Part shown: one piece after another, positions 1-9,751 of the stretch
Layout: every line of letters starts with the position of its first letter
Position numbering within the stretch: the stretch's first letter is position 1
NCBI RefSeq assembly: GCF_002982115.1
Contig: NZ_CP019980.1
Location: 3,046,001 to 3,110,000 of the forward strand
Length of the DNA stretch: 64,000 nt
Direction: 5' to 3'
Source: Lysinibacillus sphaericus
GTDB lineage: Bacteria > Bacillota > Bacilli > Bacillales_A > Planococcaceae
Made by a program: the position numbers and the translations under genes
Notes under the pieces: generated by a model
The model's database searches: none
The model's input: only the letters and a program-made list of their open reading frames with translations
Told to the model about the DNA's origin: nothing

Positions 1-1321
1 ATAAATCACTGGCATTACGAGGAACAACCGGTGACATATACGGTGTTCCTAATGAATTTAATCGTAATAAATGAGCAAATAGCCATGCAAATGCTAGCAT
101 TAATCCGTATAACCCAAACAGACCAGCAGACAAAATAAAAATATAACGAATAAATCTACTTGTATTACTCAATAAGAAGATCGGTGGTAGAAATGACAGT
201 AAGGCAGATGTCGCAACCAATACAATTAGAATATTACTAAGCAATCCCGCTTCAACAGCTGCTGTACCAATCACGATACCTCCAACGATACCAATCGTTT
301 GACCGACTTTAGCAGGCATTCGCGAACCTGCTTCACGCAGCACTTCAATAATTAATTCAATAAACAATACTTCTATTAGTGGCGGAAATGGAACTTTACT
401 TCTGGATTCCTGAAGATTTAACAAAAGCTCATAAGGTAATACTTCAGGATGAAATGTTAAAGCAGAGATATACATCGGCGTAATCATAATGGTTAGGAAA
501 AAGCCAAAAAATCGAAGCATTCGTAATAATGAGGCTGTTGTCCAACGGTTATAATAATCTTCAACCGAAACAAACATTTCAAAAAAGGATGTAGGACAAA
601 CAATCGCAGCCTGACTATTGTCCATAAAAATCACGATTCTTCCATCAATAAGATACTGACTAACACTATCTGGTCGTACGCTCATATAATGCTGTGGGAA
701 AGGAGATAACGGATTATCTTCAATCAGTTGCTTGAGCTCTGATATATCTGTAAAAAAAGGGAATTGTATTTGATTGATTCGCTCTCGTAGCGTGTCTAAA
801 TTTTCTTTATTTACGATATTGTCTATATATAAAATTGAAATTTTAATATTGGTTTCTGTTCCTACAGTGCGTGTTTCATTTTTTAACATTGGATTTTGAA
901 TCCGTCTTTTTACTAATGAAATATTGGTCTCTAATGATTCAGTAAAAGCATCTTGTGGTCCAATAACTGTTGACTCTGTTTCCGTATTTGTTATCGAACG
1001 TGTAGGGGCACTATAGGTGTCAATCACTCGTAGTTGCGCTGTTTTATGGAAAAACAATAAGGTTTGGCCTGCATCTAATTTTTGCAAAATCAAATCCACA
1101 TCGTCTAATTCTACTGCATCAGATACTTGAAAAATTTGATTAACATGGTTCGCTAACGGTATGAAAACCATCGATTGTAAAGTCATTTTCTCGATAAGAG
1201 AAGAGAAATAGATAATTGTCGCATCCCCTGCATCAGTAACCATCTCTTTTATAACGACATCATCAATTTCTTGAACCTTGTCCTTTATCTGGTCAATTAC
1301 TTGCTGTTCTCTTTCTTCCAT
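1..1321 (-). CDS. GerA-family spore germination receptor subunit A, partial
   Basis: About 440 N-terminal residues are visible and the C-terminus lies beyond the left edge. The protein has a long soluble N-terminal half and then hydrophobic segments. It contains the proline-rich stretch PPLIEVLFIELIIEVLREAG and an arginine/glycine motif next to it that are typical of the A subunits of GerA germinant receptors (and of SpoVAF). In that family the A subunit sits in the inner spore membrane with B and C subunits and triggers germination on binding a nutrient. The ATG at 1321 follows a GGGGG ribosome site, and an in-frame TGA lies just upstream, so the start is firm. B and C partners, if present, would lie beyond position 1. 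SpoVAF cannot be excluded without the C-terminus. Confidence 0.88.
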   Translation of the reverse strand, partial: MEEREQQVIDQIKDKVQEIDDVVIKEMVTDAGDATIIYFSSLIEKMTLQSMVFIPLANHVNQIFQVSDAVELDDVDLILQKLDAGQTLLFFHKTAQLRVIDTYSAPTRSITNTETESTVIGPQDAFTESLETNISLVKRRIQNPMLKNETRTVGTETNIKISILYIDNIVNKENLDTLRERINQIQFPFFTDISELKQLIEDNPLSPFPQHYMSVRPDSVSQYLIDGRIVIFMDNSQAAIVCPTSFFEMFVSVEDYYNRWTTASLLRMLRFFGFFLTIMITPMYISALTFHPEVLPYELLLNLQESRSKVPFPPLIEVLFIELIIEVLREAGSRMPAKVGQTIGIVGGIVIGTAAVEAGLLSNILIVLVATSALLSFLPPIFLLSNTSRFIRYIFILSAGLFGLYGLMLAFAWLFAHLLRLNSLGTPYMSPVVPRNASDL

Positions 1322-1445
1322 GCCATTTCAACCCCCGTTAAACGCCCGTATGTATCATGAACACAACATATTTCTTTATGTAGCTTATCCCTTTTTTGAA
1401 TAACTATGTATGGAACATCTCTAAAAAATCTTGATTCTACTATAG

Positions 1446-1486
1446 AAAAAGGATGTATCTCAAATTAAAGAGATACATCCTTTTTC
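1446..1486 (-). terminator. intrinsic terminator of the 1490-2863 permease gene
   Basis: Perfect 11-bp inverted repeat (GGATGTATCTC at 1451-1461, GAGATACATCC at 1470-1480) with an 8-base loop. It is flanked by A5 and T5, so it can work in both directions. It lies directly after the permease stop codon. Confidence 0.9.
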
Positions 1487-1489
1487 TAT

Positions 1490-2863
1490 TTATTTAGTAC
1501 GCTTGCCAGCAGGTCTTTCTTTTCCAATACCAAACACATAATAACTAAGTGTTACAAGTATCAGGAAAGCAATCCCTACAATTAACGAAACACGCGTATC
1601 CTCATTAAACCACATACCGATAAGCACCATAACTAAAAACGCGATGGTTGCATAGTTTGTCAAAGGAGCTAAAGGCGTTTTAAATGGGTGATTTTCCATT
1701 TGCGCTGCTTTTACTTTTCTAAACCGAATTTGACTAATTAAAATAATAAACCAAGGAATCATCCCAGGAAGTACGCTTGCACTATAAACATAAACAAATA
1801 GGTTTTCTGGTGCAATATAACTTAAAATAACACCAATGACTAACCCAACTAATACGCCAGCAGTACCTAAAATCGGAACACCGTTATTTGAAACCTTTGC
1901 AAAAAACTTAGGTGCCTGACCATTCATAGCCAGTGTATAAAGCATACGTCCCGCACTGTAAATGCCACTATTACAACCACTCATAGCTGCTGTAATTACA
2001 ACAAAGTTAATAATACCAGCCGCTGCCGTAATCCCTACCTTAGCAAAAGTAGCAACAAACGGACTACCAATCGTTCCTAACTCATCCCACGGGTAAACCG
2101 TTACAATAACAAAGATTGCACCGATATAGAAAATTAAAATGCGCCAAATAATACTTTGGATAGCATTGGTAATTGTTTTTTGCGGATTTTTTGCTTCTCC
2201 AGCCGTAATTCCGATAAGCTCTACCCCTTGGTAAGCCGCCACGACTAAAGATAATGCAAAGAAGAAACCTGTCCAACCACCTGTGAAGAAGCCACCATGT
2301 GACCACAGATTGGATAAACCGATTGGCATACCGTCATTTCCAAACCCAAAGAAAATAAGGCCAATACCAGCCACAATCATAAGCACAATTGTGACGATCT
2401 TAATCATTGCAAACCAAAATTCAAATTCGCCGAATGATTTAACAGAAATAAAGTTTGCTACACCTAGTATAACCATAGCAATTAACCCAGGAATCCATGC
2501 TGGTAAATCAGGATACCAATATTGCATATATGTTCCGACTGCTATAATTTCAGACATCCCAACGATCACCCACTGAAACCAGTTGCTCCACGCAGTTAAA
2601 TAACCTGCCAATGGGTGAATATATTTATAACCGAATGTTGCAAAAGATCCAGTACTTGGCTCTACATAGAGCATCTCACCCATAGCTCGCATGATGAAAA
2701 ATATAAAAATGCCCGAGATAGCATATGCAAGGAGCACGGATGGCCCAGTCCACTGGATAGCGCTAGCGGAACCCATAAATAGGCCTACACCAATCGTACC
2801 ACCTAGAGCGATCATTTGAATATGTCGCGCCTCCAGCCCTCTCTTTAATTCTTTGTTTGCCAC
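1490..2863 (-). CDS. amino-acid permease, APC superfamily (AAT family)
   Basis: 457 residues with about 12 hydrophobic segments and a short basic C-terminal tail. The N-terminus carries the AAT-family signature [16 protein letters not shown] near residues 18-33, where the glycine-rich helix 1 break binds the amino-acid backbone. A conserved acidic block, [20 protein letters not shown], follows near residues 58-77. Relatives include the B. subtilis YbxG and AapA type permeases, which are proton symporters for amino acids. The substrate cannot be read from the sequence. The start is GTG at 2863 with an AGAGGCG ribosome site 7 bases upstream. The gene is monocistronic, with its own terminator, and is divergent from another permease at 3385. 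Confidence 0.93.
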   Translation of the reverse strand: MANKELKRGLEARHIQMIALGGTIGVGLFMGSASAIQWTGPSVLLAYAISGIFIFFIMRAMGEMLYVEPSTGSFATFGYKYIHPLAGYLTAWSNWFQWVIVGMSEIIAVGTYMQYWYPDLPAWIPGLIAMVILGVANFISVKSFGEFEFWFAMIKIVTIVLMIVAGIGLIFFGFGNDGMPIGLSNLWSHGGFFTGGWTGFFFALSLVVAAYQGVELIGITAGEAKNPQKTITNAIQSIIWRILIFYIGAIFVIVTVYPWDELGTIGSPFVATFAKVGITAAAGIINFVVITAAMSGCNSGIYSAGRMLYTLAMNGQAPKFFAKVSNNGVPILGTAGVLVGLVIGVILSYIAPENLFVYVYSASVLPGMIPWFIILISQIRFRKVKAAQMENHPFKTPLAPLTNYATIAFLVMVLIGMWFNEDTRVSLIVGIAFLILVTLSYYVFGIGKERPAGKRTK

Positions 2864-3384
2864 TTGAATACGCCTCTTTCTATCTTAATATAAGAACGAT
2901 AAATTACTTTATAAATAATAATAAATTCTTCTCAAAAACACAAATGTATTTTTAGGAAAAACAATATTTTTTAAATTTTAATATAATAAATACACGATTT
3001 AATACCCTCTTTGAAAACAGTTTTACCTAGACACTACTAAAGAAGTCAACAATCCATATATATCAAGTTAAAAGAACATAATAAATGTGCTAAAGAAACA
3101 AAAATTCTTAAAATTTACCACCTGCTTTTTCCATGTATAACGCACGCTCAATTACTATATTAATAGTGTAATAATATCATTAAACTTTCTTCTCTTTTTA
3201 ATAGCATTACTATTTCAGAATATTCATAATTATCATTTTCACACTAAAAACCTTCTTTCTTTTCTTTAGATTTTAATATTTCTTAAAATTCGACCAATTT
3301 CACTTCGAAATCGTAAAAATAATTGACCTGAATGTCAAAAAAGTATAAGATTTTTACATATTTCTAAGAAAAAGAGGCTTTCAT
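2864..3384. other. 521-bp divergent intergenic region
   Basis: Very AT-rich spacer between two divergent amino-acid permease genes. I see no open frame or clear structured RNA. The only recognisable element is the promoter for the downstream plus-strand permease near 3323-3351. Confidence 0.6.
3323..3351 (+). promoter_or_regulatory. candidate sigma-A promoter for the 3385 permease gene
   Basis: TTGACC at 3323-3328, a 17-base spacer, then TAAGAT at 3346-3351, about 34 bases before the GTG start. The ribosome site AAGAGG is at 3372-3377. Confidence 0.5.
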
Positions 3385-4770
3385 GTGAGAAATTTATTAT
3401 TTAGAAGAAAAAATATAGCGGATTTATTGAAAAAAGAAGGAACCATTCAGCTCAAACAATCGCTAGGTGCTTTTGACCTGATATTGCTTGGGGTTGGCGC
3501 AATTGTTGGCACAGGGATATTTATCTTGCCTGGAACGGTGTCAGCTACCCATGCAGGGCCTGGAATTGTTTTTTCATTTATCATAGCCGCTATTGTTTGT
3601 GCATTAGCAGGTATGTGCTATTCTGAGTTTGCTTCAAGCGTACCTGTCACAGGGAGTGCCTATACGTATGGCTACATTGTATTTGGCGAAATCGTTGCTT
3701 GGCTAGTTGGCTGGGCACTGTTATTAGAGTATGGATTAGCCGTTGCAGCCGTTGCAACTGGATGGTCATCGTATTTAAGTGCGCTCCTTGCTGGCTTTAA
3801 TATTTCGCTGCCAACAGCAATCTCAGGATCATTTAACCCTGCCGCTGGTACGTATATCAATTTACCTGCCATCGTTATTATTTTTGCCACAGCCTTTTTC
3901 TTAATGCTAGGCATAAAAGAATCCACTCGATTAAATTCCATTATGGTCTTTTTGAAAGTGGGTGTTATTTTACTATTTATTGGCGTTGGCGTATTTTACG
4001 TGGAACCATCAAATTGGCAACCGTTTCTACCATTTGGCGTAAGTGGTGTACTAAGTGGCGCTGCTCTTGTATTTTTTGCTTATCTTGGATTTGATGCTGT
4101 TTCATCAGCAGCTGAAGAAGTAAAAAATCCCCAACGTAATATGCCAATTGGTATTATTGGCTCCTTATTAATATGTACAGTTCTTTATGTTGTTGTTTCA
4201 CTTGTATTAACAGGTATGGTGCCCTACACTGATTTAAACGTTAGTGATCCGGTCAGCTATGTTATGCAACTTGTTCATCAAGACTGGATTGCGGGTATTA
4301 TTTCCCTTGGTGCAGTTGTCGGCATGATGACGGTTATCCTTGTCATGTCCTATGGAGGGACACGCTTGCTATATGCTTTAGGCCGTGATGGTTTACTGCC
4401 AAAAAGTATGGCTGAACTGAGTCCTAAGTTTAAGACCCCTGTCAAGAACACTTGGGTATTCGCTATCCTTGTAGCCTTTTGCGCTGGCTTTGTCCCGTTA
4501 TCGAAGCTTACGGAACTTGTCAATATGGGGACGCTAGTAGCTTTCACAATCGTTTCAATAGGAGTCATTTATTTACGTAAAAACAAAAATATTCCATCAG
4601 GTGGTTTTAAAGTACCGTTCTTCCCAGTACTACCGATTCTGTCATTCTTGATGTGCTTATTTTTAATTTCCCAGCTATCTATTCATACATGGATTGCTTG
4701 TGGACTTTGGTTTGTATTCGGTTTAATTGTGTACTTTGTATATGGCCGAAAGCATAGCACGATGAACTAA
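3385..4770 (+). CDS. APC-superfamily amino-acid permease (YfnA/YhdG-like)
   Basis: 461 residues, about 12 membrane segments. It matches the cationic/branched-chain amino-acid transporter group that includes B. subtilis YhdG (BcaP) and YfnA. Helix 1 has GVGAIVGTGIFILPG near residues 36-50. The middle has FFAYLGFDAVSSAAEEVKNP near residue 232, and the tail has YGRKHS. The start is GTG at 3385, because an ATG two bases earlier runs straight into a stop. An AAGAGG ribosome site is 7 bases upstream. Substrate specificity (branched-chain, cationic or other) cannot be decided from sequence. A small inverted repeat, GCACGAT/ATCGTGC, straddles the stop codon (4757-4777). Confidence 0.92.
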   Translation: MRNLLFRRKNIADLLKKEGTIQLKQSLGAFDLILLGVGAIVGTGIFILPGTVSATHAGPGIVFSFIIAAIVCALAGMCYSEFASSVPVTGSAYTYGYIVFGEIVAWLVGWALLLEYGLAVAAVATGWSSYLSALLAGFNISLPTAISGSFNPAAGTYINLPAIVIIFATAFFLMLGIKESTRLNSIMVFLKVGVILLFIGVGVFYVEPSNWQPFLPFGVSGVLSGAALVFFAYLGFDAVSSAAEEVKNPQRNMPIGIIGSLLICTVLYVVVSLVLTGMVPYTDLNVSDPVSYVMQLVHQDWIAGIISLGAVVGMMTVILVMSYGGTRLLYALGRDGLLPKSMAELSPKFKTPVKNTWVFAILVAFCAGFVPLSKLTELVNMGTLVAFTIVSIGVIYLRKNKNIPSGGFKVPFFPVLPILSFLMCLFLISQLSIHTWIACGLWFVFGLIVYFVYGRKHSTMN

Positions 4771-4842
4771 ATCGTGCCAGTCACTCAAACAATTTGCAAA
4801 CAATTTAAAAGCTGTGTGGCCCTTGTGGAAACGCACAAAACG

Positions 4843-4883
4843 TAAGCCGCAACAATCTGCGTGGTAGCAGAGGTTGCGGCTTA
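4843..4883. terminator. hairpin between converging transcripts, probable terminator
   Basis: Perfect 11-bp arms (TAAGCCGCAAC at 4843-4853, GTTGCGGCTTA at 4873-4883) lie between the plus-strand permease and the end of the minus-strand pyrimidine operon. A short T-rich tail is present on the minus strand (CGTTTTGTG). Confidence 0.65.
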
Positions 4884-4886
4884 TAG

Positions 4887-5096
4887 CTATTGCAATAAGG
4901 TTTGTTCCTGAAGTTTTGCGGCGAAATATTTGCGGGCATCCGCTGTAAGAATTGGCAAATGTACAACTTCTTCCTGCCGTGCAAACTCTACAAACATACC
5001 ACTTAAGTTTTCATAGACATATTGTATTTTAAAGCCGCTGTCTAAAAAGTCATCAACTTTCTTTATTTCTTCTGTACTTTGTAAAAAATCTGACAT
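4887..5096 (-). CDS. small protein of unknown function at the end of the pyrimidine operon
   Basis: 69 residues, acidic and soluble, with no membrane segment or cysteine pairs. I do not recognise the family. The start at 5096 has a good GGGGTGAG ribosome site, and the gene begins only 20 bases after the NCS1 permease stop codon on the same strand, so it is probably the last gene of the pyrimidine-degradation operon. Its position next to a transporter gene might mean a role in transport or regulation, but nothing in the sequence shows this. A hairpin terminator follows immediately. Confidence 0.7.
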   Translation of the reverse strand: MSDFLQSTEEIKKVDDFLDSGFKIQYVYENLSGMFVEFARQEEVVHLPILTADARKYFAAKLQEQTLLQ

Positions 5097-5116
5097 GCGC
5101 TCACCCCTTCTCTCTA

Positions 5117-6637
5117 CTAATCAGCACCTTTTATTTCTAAAAGTGGTTCCGTTTGATCTACTGCCTCAACGTCATCTGAGCCGACTGCGGGCTGTGGCAC
5201 CAAATCTTGCCCAAATAGTTCATCTAAGTTATGACCAGCTGTAATCCCTAAATACTTCGCATCACTTGGATCTTCTAATTCAGCTTGAGGATACTTTTTA
5301 AACCACCAGTACTTCGCTAATACATAGTAAACCAACGCTCCAACGATAAAACCCACTAGTGATGAATAAGCAGAGAAAATATTTGCAATGACACCGCCGA
5401 TAACCCAAGCGATTAAGCCAGCTAAATTAAAGCCATTCATATATTTGAATTGACCGTTTAGCTCATACAAATCTTTGACATTGATGCGTCTTTTTCGAAT
5501 TAAATAATAATCTGCGTATAAAATACCAACAATGGCTGTTAAAATACCACCTATAATTAAGAGCGCGTTGACTAAAACATCAAATAAGCTCCATGGCTGT
5601 GCAAGAATTCCTATTACACCCGCAATTACAACGCCAACCCAGAATGGTACTTTTGGGCCGCCAATATTAGAGAAAATAGTAGCTGCTGGAATCACATTAG
5701 CAGACGTATTCGTTGACCATTGCGCTAAAACAATCATTAATAATAAAATTCCAAGTATCAAGCCACTTGCACTTTGCTGTAATGCATTGATTGGATCTGC
5801 AGATGCTACCGCCATATAACAAACCGCGCCAATTGTAACGATAAATGTATTCGTGATGGGCATAACAATTAAAGAACCAACCAACTGGGTTTTGTTCCGT
5901 TTAAACCAGTTGCGCTCATTTTTAGGTGCTTTAAAGAAGCGAGACAATGATGGCATATCAGCGGCTAACGTAGCCCAGAATCCCATATTTGCCATGATAA
6001 CAATCATAAATGCTGTAAAAGCCGCTACACCCGTAGTTGGCGTCTCAACCCAAGTCCAGACATCTTTGCCTTGTGTTGTGGCCGCATCTGCTAATGTTAT
6101 ATACATCCAGCAGGAAATTAAAATAATAATGGGCGCCGCTAAATCTGCAAAACGCTCAATTGATTTAATGCCTAACGAAGTATTAAATAATTGTAGAGCA
6201 GCAAAGACTAGAAAACATAGAAACCAATTATTAAAACCAAAAAGTAAATTAAGAATGCCATTAATAGCCATGGCGCCGAAATAGGTGTTTATACCGAACC
6301 AACAGGCTGCTGTTACGCCTCGCACTAACGATGGAATGTGCGTTCCAAAAGTACCGAATGGAGCACGCATATATACAGGAAAAGATAAGCCATGCTCAAT
6401 CCCGATATCACCAATTAATGTCATAAATACACCGATTAAACAAGAGCCAATCAATGTCGCTAAAATAACCATTGGCAAAGGTAAACTCATAATAGCAGAA
6501 CCACCAATTGCAAATGCGGCTAGTACAATAGCCATGCCTATCCAAATGACTGCAAAACCGAATGTTCCAATATTTCTTTGTTGATGTGTCACTGGAAGTA
6601 AATCAGGGGATTTCAAATAATTCCCGTCATGTTCCAT
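5117..6637 (-). CDS. NCS1-family nucleobase/allantoin/hydantoin permease
   Basis: 506 residues with about 12 hydrophobic segments and a polar acidic C-terminal tail of roughly 60 residues. The N-terminal part has the NCS1 motif HQQRNIGTFGFAVIWIGMAI. Later there are conserved stretches FPVYMRAPFGTFGTHIPSLV and ILAQWSTNTSANVIPAA. The family imports uracil, cytosine, allantoin or hydantoins with a cation. Lying in an operon with preA, preT, dihydropyrimidinase and an N-carbamoyl amidohydrolase, this one most likely takes up uracil, thymine or dihydropyrimidines. The ribosome site AAGGAG is well placed. The 266-bp gap to preA upstream contains an 8-bp hairpin (6838-6868) and a possible regulator site. 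Confidence 0.9.
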   Translation of the reverse strand: MEHDGNYLKSPDLLPVTHQQRNIGTFGFAVIWIGMAIVLAAFAIGGSAIMSLPLPMVILATLIGSCLIGVFMTLIGDIGIEHGLSFPVYMRAPFGTFGTHIPSLVRGVTAACWFGINTYFGAMAINGILNLLFGFNNWFLCFLVFAALQLFNTSLGIKSIERFADLAAPIIILISCWMYITLADAATTQGKDVWTWVETPTTGVAAFTAFMIVIMANMGFWATLAADMPSLSRFFKAPKNERNWFKRNKTQLVGSLIVMPITNTFIVTIGAVCYMAVASADPINALQQSASGLILGILLLMIVLAQWSTNTSANVIPAATIFSNIGGPKVPFWVGVVIAGVIGILAQPWSLFDVLVNALLIIGGILTAIVGILYADYYLIRKRRINVKDLYELNGQFKYMNGFNLAGLIAWVIGGVIANIFSAYSSLVGFIVGALVYYVLAKYWWFKKYPQAELEDPSDAKYLGITAGHNLDELFGQDLVPQPAVGSDDVEAVDQTEPLLEIKGAD

Positions 6638-6661
6638 ACATTTCGCTCCTTTTTGAATAGA

Positions 6662-6677
6662 TTATGCATCGGCACAA
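6662..6677. promoter_or_regulatory. possible second PucR-type operator, upstream of the NCS1 permease
   Basis: TTATGC-ATCG-GCACAA matches the palindrome at 12626-12641 at 12 of 16 positions, sharing the core TGCATC-GCACA. It lies 25 bases upstream of the permease start. Inference only; the repeat is imperfect. Confidence 0.3.
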
Positions 6678-6903
6678 GGAATCCGAATATCATTCGTACC
6701 ATGTACTGACAGCATGCATTTATCCAGACATCGAATCATTATCCCCTGAAATCTAGCATTTTGTACCAGTTAGCTCTTACATGGGGAAAATGCTCTACTG
6801 AATAAACGAGATTTCCGTGACAACTCCATGAGGCTTTCCTTCCTTTTCGAAATCATTCGTAAGGAAGGTGGAAAAACAGTTAATCATTACACAGATGAAC
6901 CTT

Positions 6904-8166
6904 TTATTTAGATAGACTATTCATTAACAATTGGCGCTCATTCCAAGTCATTGGCGCAATAGCGGATTGTCTTTCGACCATAGAAATTGCTCCATCAACC
7001 GGACAGACAATCGAACATAAATTACAACCAACGCAATCTTCTTCACGAACCTTTAGCATAGGTTTTCCATTTTCCGTATACAAATCGATACATTGATGGG
7101 ACGTATCTTCACAAGCAATATGACACTTATTACAGTTAATACATACATCATTATTGATGTCCGCAACAATTTTATAGTTTAAATCTAGATTGCCCCAGTC
7201 CGAATATCGAGGCACCGAGCGACCAACTAAGTCCTTTACCGAGGCAATTCCCTTATCATCTAAATAATTATTTAGTCCATCAATCATATCTTCGACAATA
7301 CTAAATCCGTGGTGCATAGCTGCTGTACAAACTTGCACACCAGTTGCACCCATCAACATAAACTCTGCTGCATCTTGCCAATTGGAAATACCACCTATAC
7401 CCGATATCGGAACCTGAATGTGAGGATTACGAGCACACTCTGCTACCATATTGAGTGCTATTGGCTTCACAGCTGGACCACAATAGCCGCCATGCGCCCC
7501 TTTACCTGCAACATGAGGTATTGTATTCCATGTATTTAAATCAACACCTGCCAAGCTGTTGATTGTATTAATCATACTAATAGCGTCTGCTCCACCTCTT
7601 GTCGCCGCTTCTGCTGTTACTGTTATATCCGTTATATTTGGCGTTAGTTTCACAATAACTGGCGTACGTGCTACTTCCTTCACCCAATACGTTTGCTTTT
7701 CCACCAATTCAGGTACTTGACCAGAGGCGGAGCCCATTCCTCGTTCTGCCATGCCATGTGGACAACCAAAGTTAAGCTCAAGACCATCTACCCCCACATC
7801 TTCTACGCGTTTGACAATTTCATGCCACTTTTCTTGCTTTGGTTCTACCATAAGGGAAGCAATAATGGCGTGATGAGGAAACCTTTTTTTCGTTTCATAA
7901 ATCTCTTTTAAATTTACCTCCAACGGGCGATCGGTTATTAATTCAATGTTATTAAAACCTGCCACACGTTGCCCGTTATAACTAACCGCTGCAAAACGTG
8001 AAGAAACATTCAAAATCGGTTCACCCAATGTTTTCCAAACTGCCCCACCCCACCCAGCTTCAAATGCACGCTGCACTTGATAGCCTGAGTTCGTAGGTGG
8101 TGCGGATGCGAGCCAAAATGGATTGGGTGATTTTATCCCCGCTAAATCTATTCGTAAATCTGCCAT
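6904..8166 (-). CDS. preA: NAD-dependent dihydropyrimidine dehydrogenase subunit PreA
   Basis: 420 residues from the ATG at 8166, which has an AAGGGGGG ribosome site 7 bases away. An upstream in-frame start at 8187 would overlap preT. Residues 1 to about 310 form a dihydroorotate-dehydrogenase-like FMN barrel with LNFGCPHGMAERGMGSASGQ at 131-150. The C-terminal 80 residues carry two ferredoxin-type clusters, CINCNKCHIAC and CVGCNLCSIVCPV. With PreT this makes the two-subunit enzyme that reduces uracil and thymine to the dihydro forms, the first step of the reductive pathway. The residue aligning with the catalytic cysteine of mammalian dihydropyrimidine dehydrogenase is Ser148 here. The gene follows preT by 13 bases. 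Confidence 0.93.
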   Translation of the reverse strand: MADLRIDLAGIKSPNPFWLASAPPTNSGYQVQRAFEAGWGGAVWKTLGEPILNVSSRFAAVSYNGQRVAGFNNIELITDRPLEVNLKEIYETKKRFPHHAIIASLMVEPKQEKWHEIVKRVEDVGVDGLELNFGCPHGMAERGMGSASGQVPELVEKQTYWVKEVARTPVIVKLTPNITDITVTAEAATRGGADAISMINTINSLAGVDLNTWNTIPHVAGKGAHGGYCGPAVKPIALNMVAECARNPHIQVPISGIGGISNWQDAAEFMLMGATGVQVCTAAMHHGFSIVEDMIDGLNNYLDDKGIASVKDLVGRSVPRYSDWGNLDLNYKIVADINNDVCINCNKCHIACEDTSHQCIDLYTENGKPMLKVREEDCVGCNLCSIVCPVDGAISMVERQSAIAPMTWNERQLLMNSLSK

Positions 8167-8179
8167 GTCACTACCCCCC

Positions 8180-9547
8180 TTATGCAATCTCGCTTGGTTT
8201 TCTTAATCGTTCATGAATCTTATAAGCAGCATCTTTTCCTTGTTGAACCGCTGTTACAACCATTGCCTCTCCTTGTCCGTTGCCAAAAACAACATCCCCA
8301 CATGCAAACACTTTTTTATTCGATGTTTGCATCGTCGTTTCATCAATATCAACAACGCCATTTGTATGCTGTAAGCCAAACGCTTCAATTAATGACACAA
8401 AACGCGTTTGACCAATTGCTTTAATAACTGCATCCACCTTTAAAATAAAATTGGATCCTGCAACCTCTTCTGGTCTTTGACGACCATCTGCTCCTGCTTC
8501 ACCGAGCTTCATGTGAACGCATTCAATGCCAATCACTTCACCTGCATCATTGCCGATGATTTTTTTCGGCGCTGTTAACCATTGAAACTCCACGCCATCT
8601 TGCTTGGCAAATTCAAATTCAAATTTGTATGCGGTCATTTCTTTTTGCGTTCTTCTATAAAGTATTTTCACATTATCCGCACCTAATCGCATGGCACAAG
8701 TAGCACCATCAATTGCGGTATTCCCAGCACCGATAACTGCAACACGTTTCCCTACTAAATCAGTTGGAAGCGCTCCCACTTTTGTTTGTTTTACAAATTC
8801 AATGGCATCATGCACGCCTAACAGACCTTCTCCTTCAATGCCCAGATGTGGCACAGCCCCCATACCAACTGCTAAAATGACACTGTCATATTGTGCTAAT
8901 ATTTCTTCTGCAGAAATGTCGCTACCTACTGTCGTATTTGTTTGAATGTTCACACCGAGTTTGGCAATTTGCTCGACTTCCCAATCTGCTACCTCATTTG
9001 GTAAGCGGAACGACACGATACCATAGCTTCCTAAACCACCTGCTTTCGCTTCAGCCTCATAGATTGTGACACTATAACCAAACCGACTAAGCTCACGCGC
9101 CGCCGAAAGACCAGCTGGACCCGCCCCAATAATGGCTACTTTCAGTCCATTGCTTTCGCCTTTCTTAAATAGCTGTGCACCTGTCTCCATCGCCCAATCT
9201 GTCGCATAACGCTGTAGTTCTCCGATTCTAATTGGCTTTGTTGAGGAATTTAACACACATGCCCCTTCACAGAGCTCTTCTGTTGGACAAACTCTTGCAC
9301 AACTTGCACCAATTGGGTTTGCTTCTAATATAGTAGTGGCAGAACCCTTCATATTCCCTGATGCAATTTTTTTTATGAAATTTGGGATTTGAATGCTTGT
9401 TGGACAAGCTTTAATACAGGGTGCATCATAACAATAAAGGCAACGATTTGCTTCTTCCATTGCCTCATTTTTTGTCATTCGACTTGTTAACTCAACAAAA
9501 TTACGCTGAAGTAGCTTGGTCATTGCATGCTCTTGCATCGGAACCAT
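8180..9547 (-). CDS. preT: NAD-dependent dihydropyrimidine dehydrogenase subunit PreT
   Basis: 455 residues from the ATG at 9547, which follows GAGGGGG at good spacing. A longer frame to 9586 has no ribosome site. The N-terminal third holds the two cysteine groups of a glutamate-synthase-small-subunit-like iron-sulphur domain (CLYCYDAPCIKACP and CARVCPTEELCEGAC). Two dinucleotide folds follow, for FAD (VAIIGAGPAGLSAA) and NAD(P) (VAVIGAGNTAIDGA), and a late FAD motif FACGDVVFGNG. It passes electrons from NAD(P)H to PreA. A 204-bp gap separates it from the dihydropyrimidinase gene upstream, so an internal promoter is possible. Confidence 0.93.
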   Translation of the reverse strand: MVPMQEHAMTKLLQRNFVELTSRMTKNEAMEEANRCLYCYDAPCIKACPTSIQIPNFIKKIASGNMKGSATTILEANPIGASCARVCPTEELCEGACVLNSSTKPIRIGELQRYATDWAMETGAQLFKKGESNGLKVAIIGAGPAGLSAARELSRFGYSVTIYEAEAKAGGLGSYGIVSFRLPNEVADWEVEQIAKLGVNIQTNTTVGSDISAEEILAQYDSVILAVGMGAVPHLGIEGEGLLGVHDAIEFVKQTKVGALPTDLVGKRVAVIGAGNTAIDGATCAMRLGADNVKILYRRTQKEMTAYKFEFEFAKQDGVEFQWLTAPKKIIGNDAGEVIGIECVHMKLGEAGADGRQRPEEVAGSNFILKVDAVIKAIGQTRFVSLIEAFGLQHTNGVVDIDETTMQTSNKKVFACGDVVFGNGQGEAMVVTAVQQGKDAAYKIHERLRKPSEIA

Positions 9548-9751
9548 TTCCACATCCCCCTCATGTGTTCTTGTTGAACTTGCCATTGTTTAATAGCCGA
9601 TTGTTTTGTTCTCCAGTCAAAACAATCGGCCATGTATTACCTATTGCTAATTACACCTTTGCATGATTGTTTAAATCCTGCTTGAAAGGTGGTGCTACAT
9701 TGACTGTGTGACAACAGTGTTGAAGCCACACGAAATATTTGCAAAAACAAG

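Noticed and set aside
5853-6284. 143-codon plus-strand frame opposite the NCS1 permease
   Set aside because: Antisense shadow of a well-supported membrane transporter gene.
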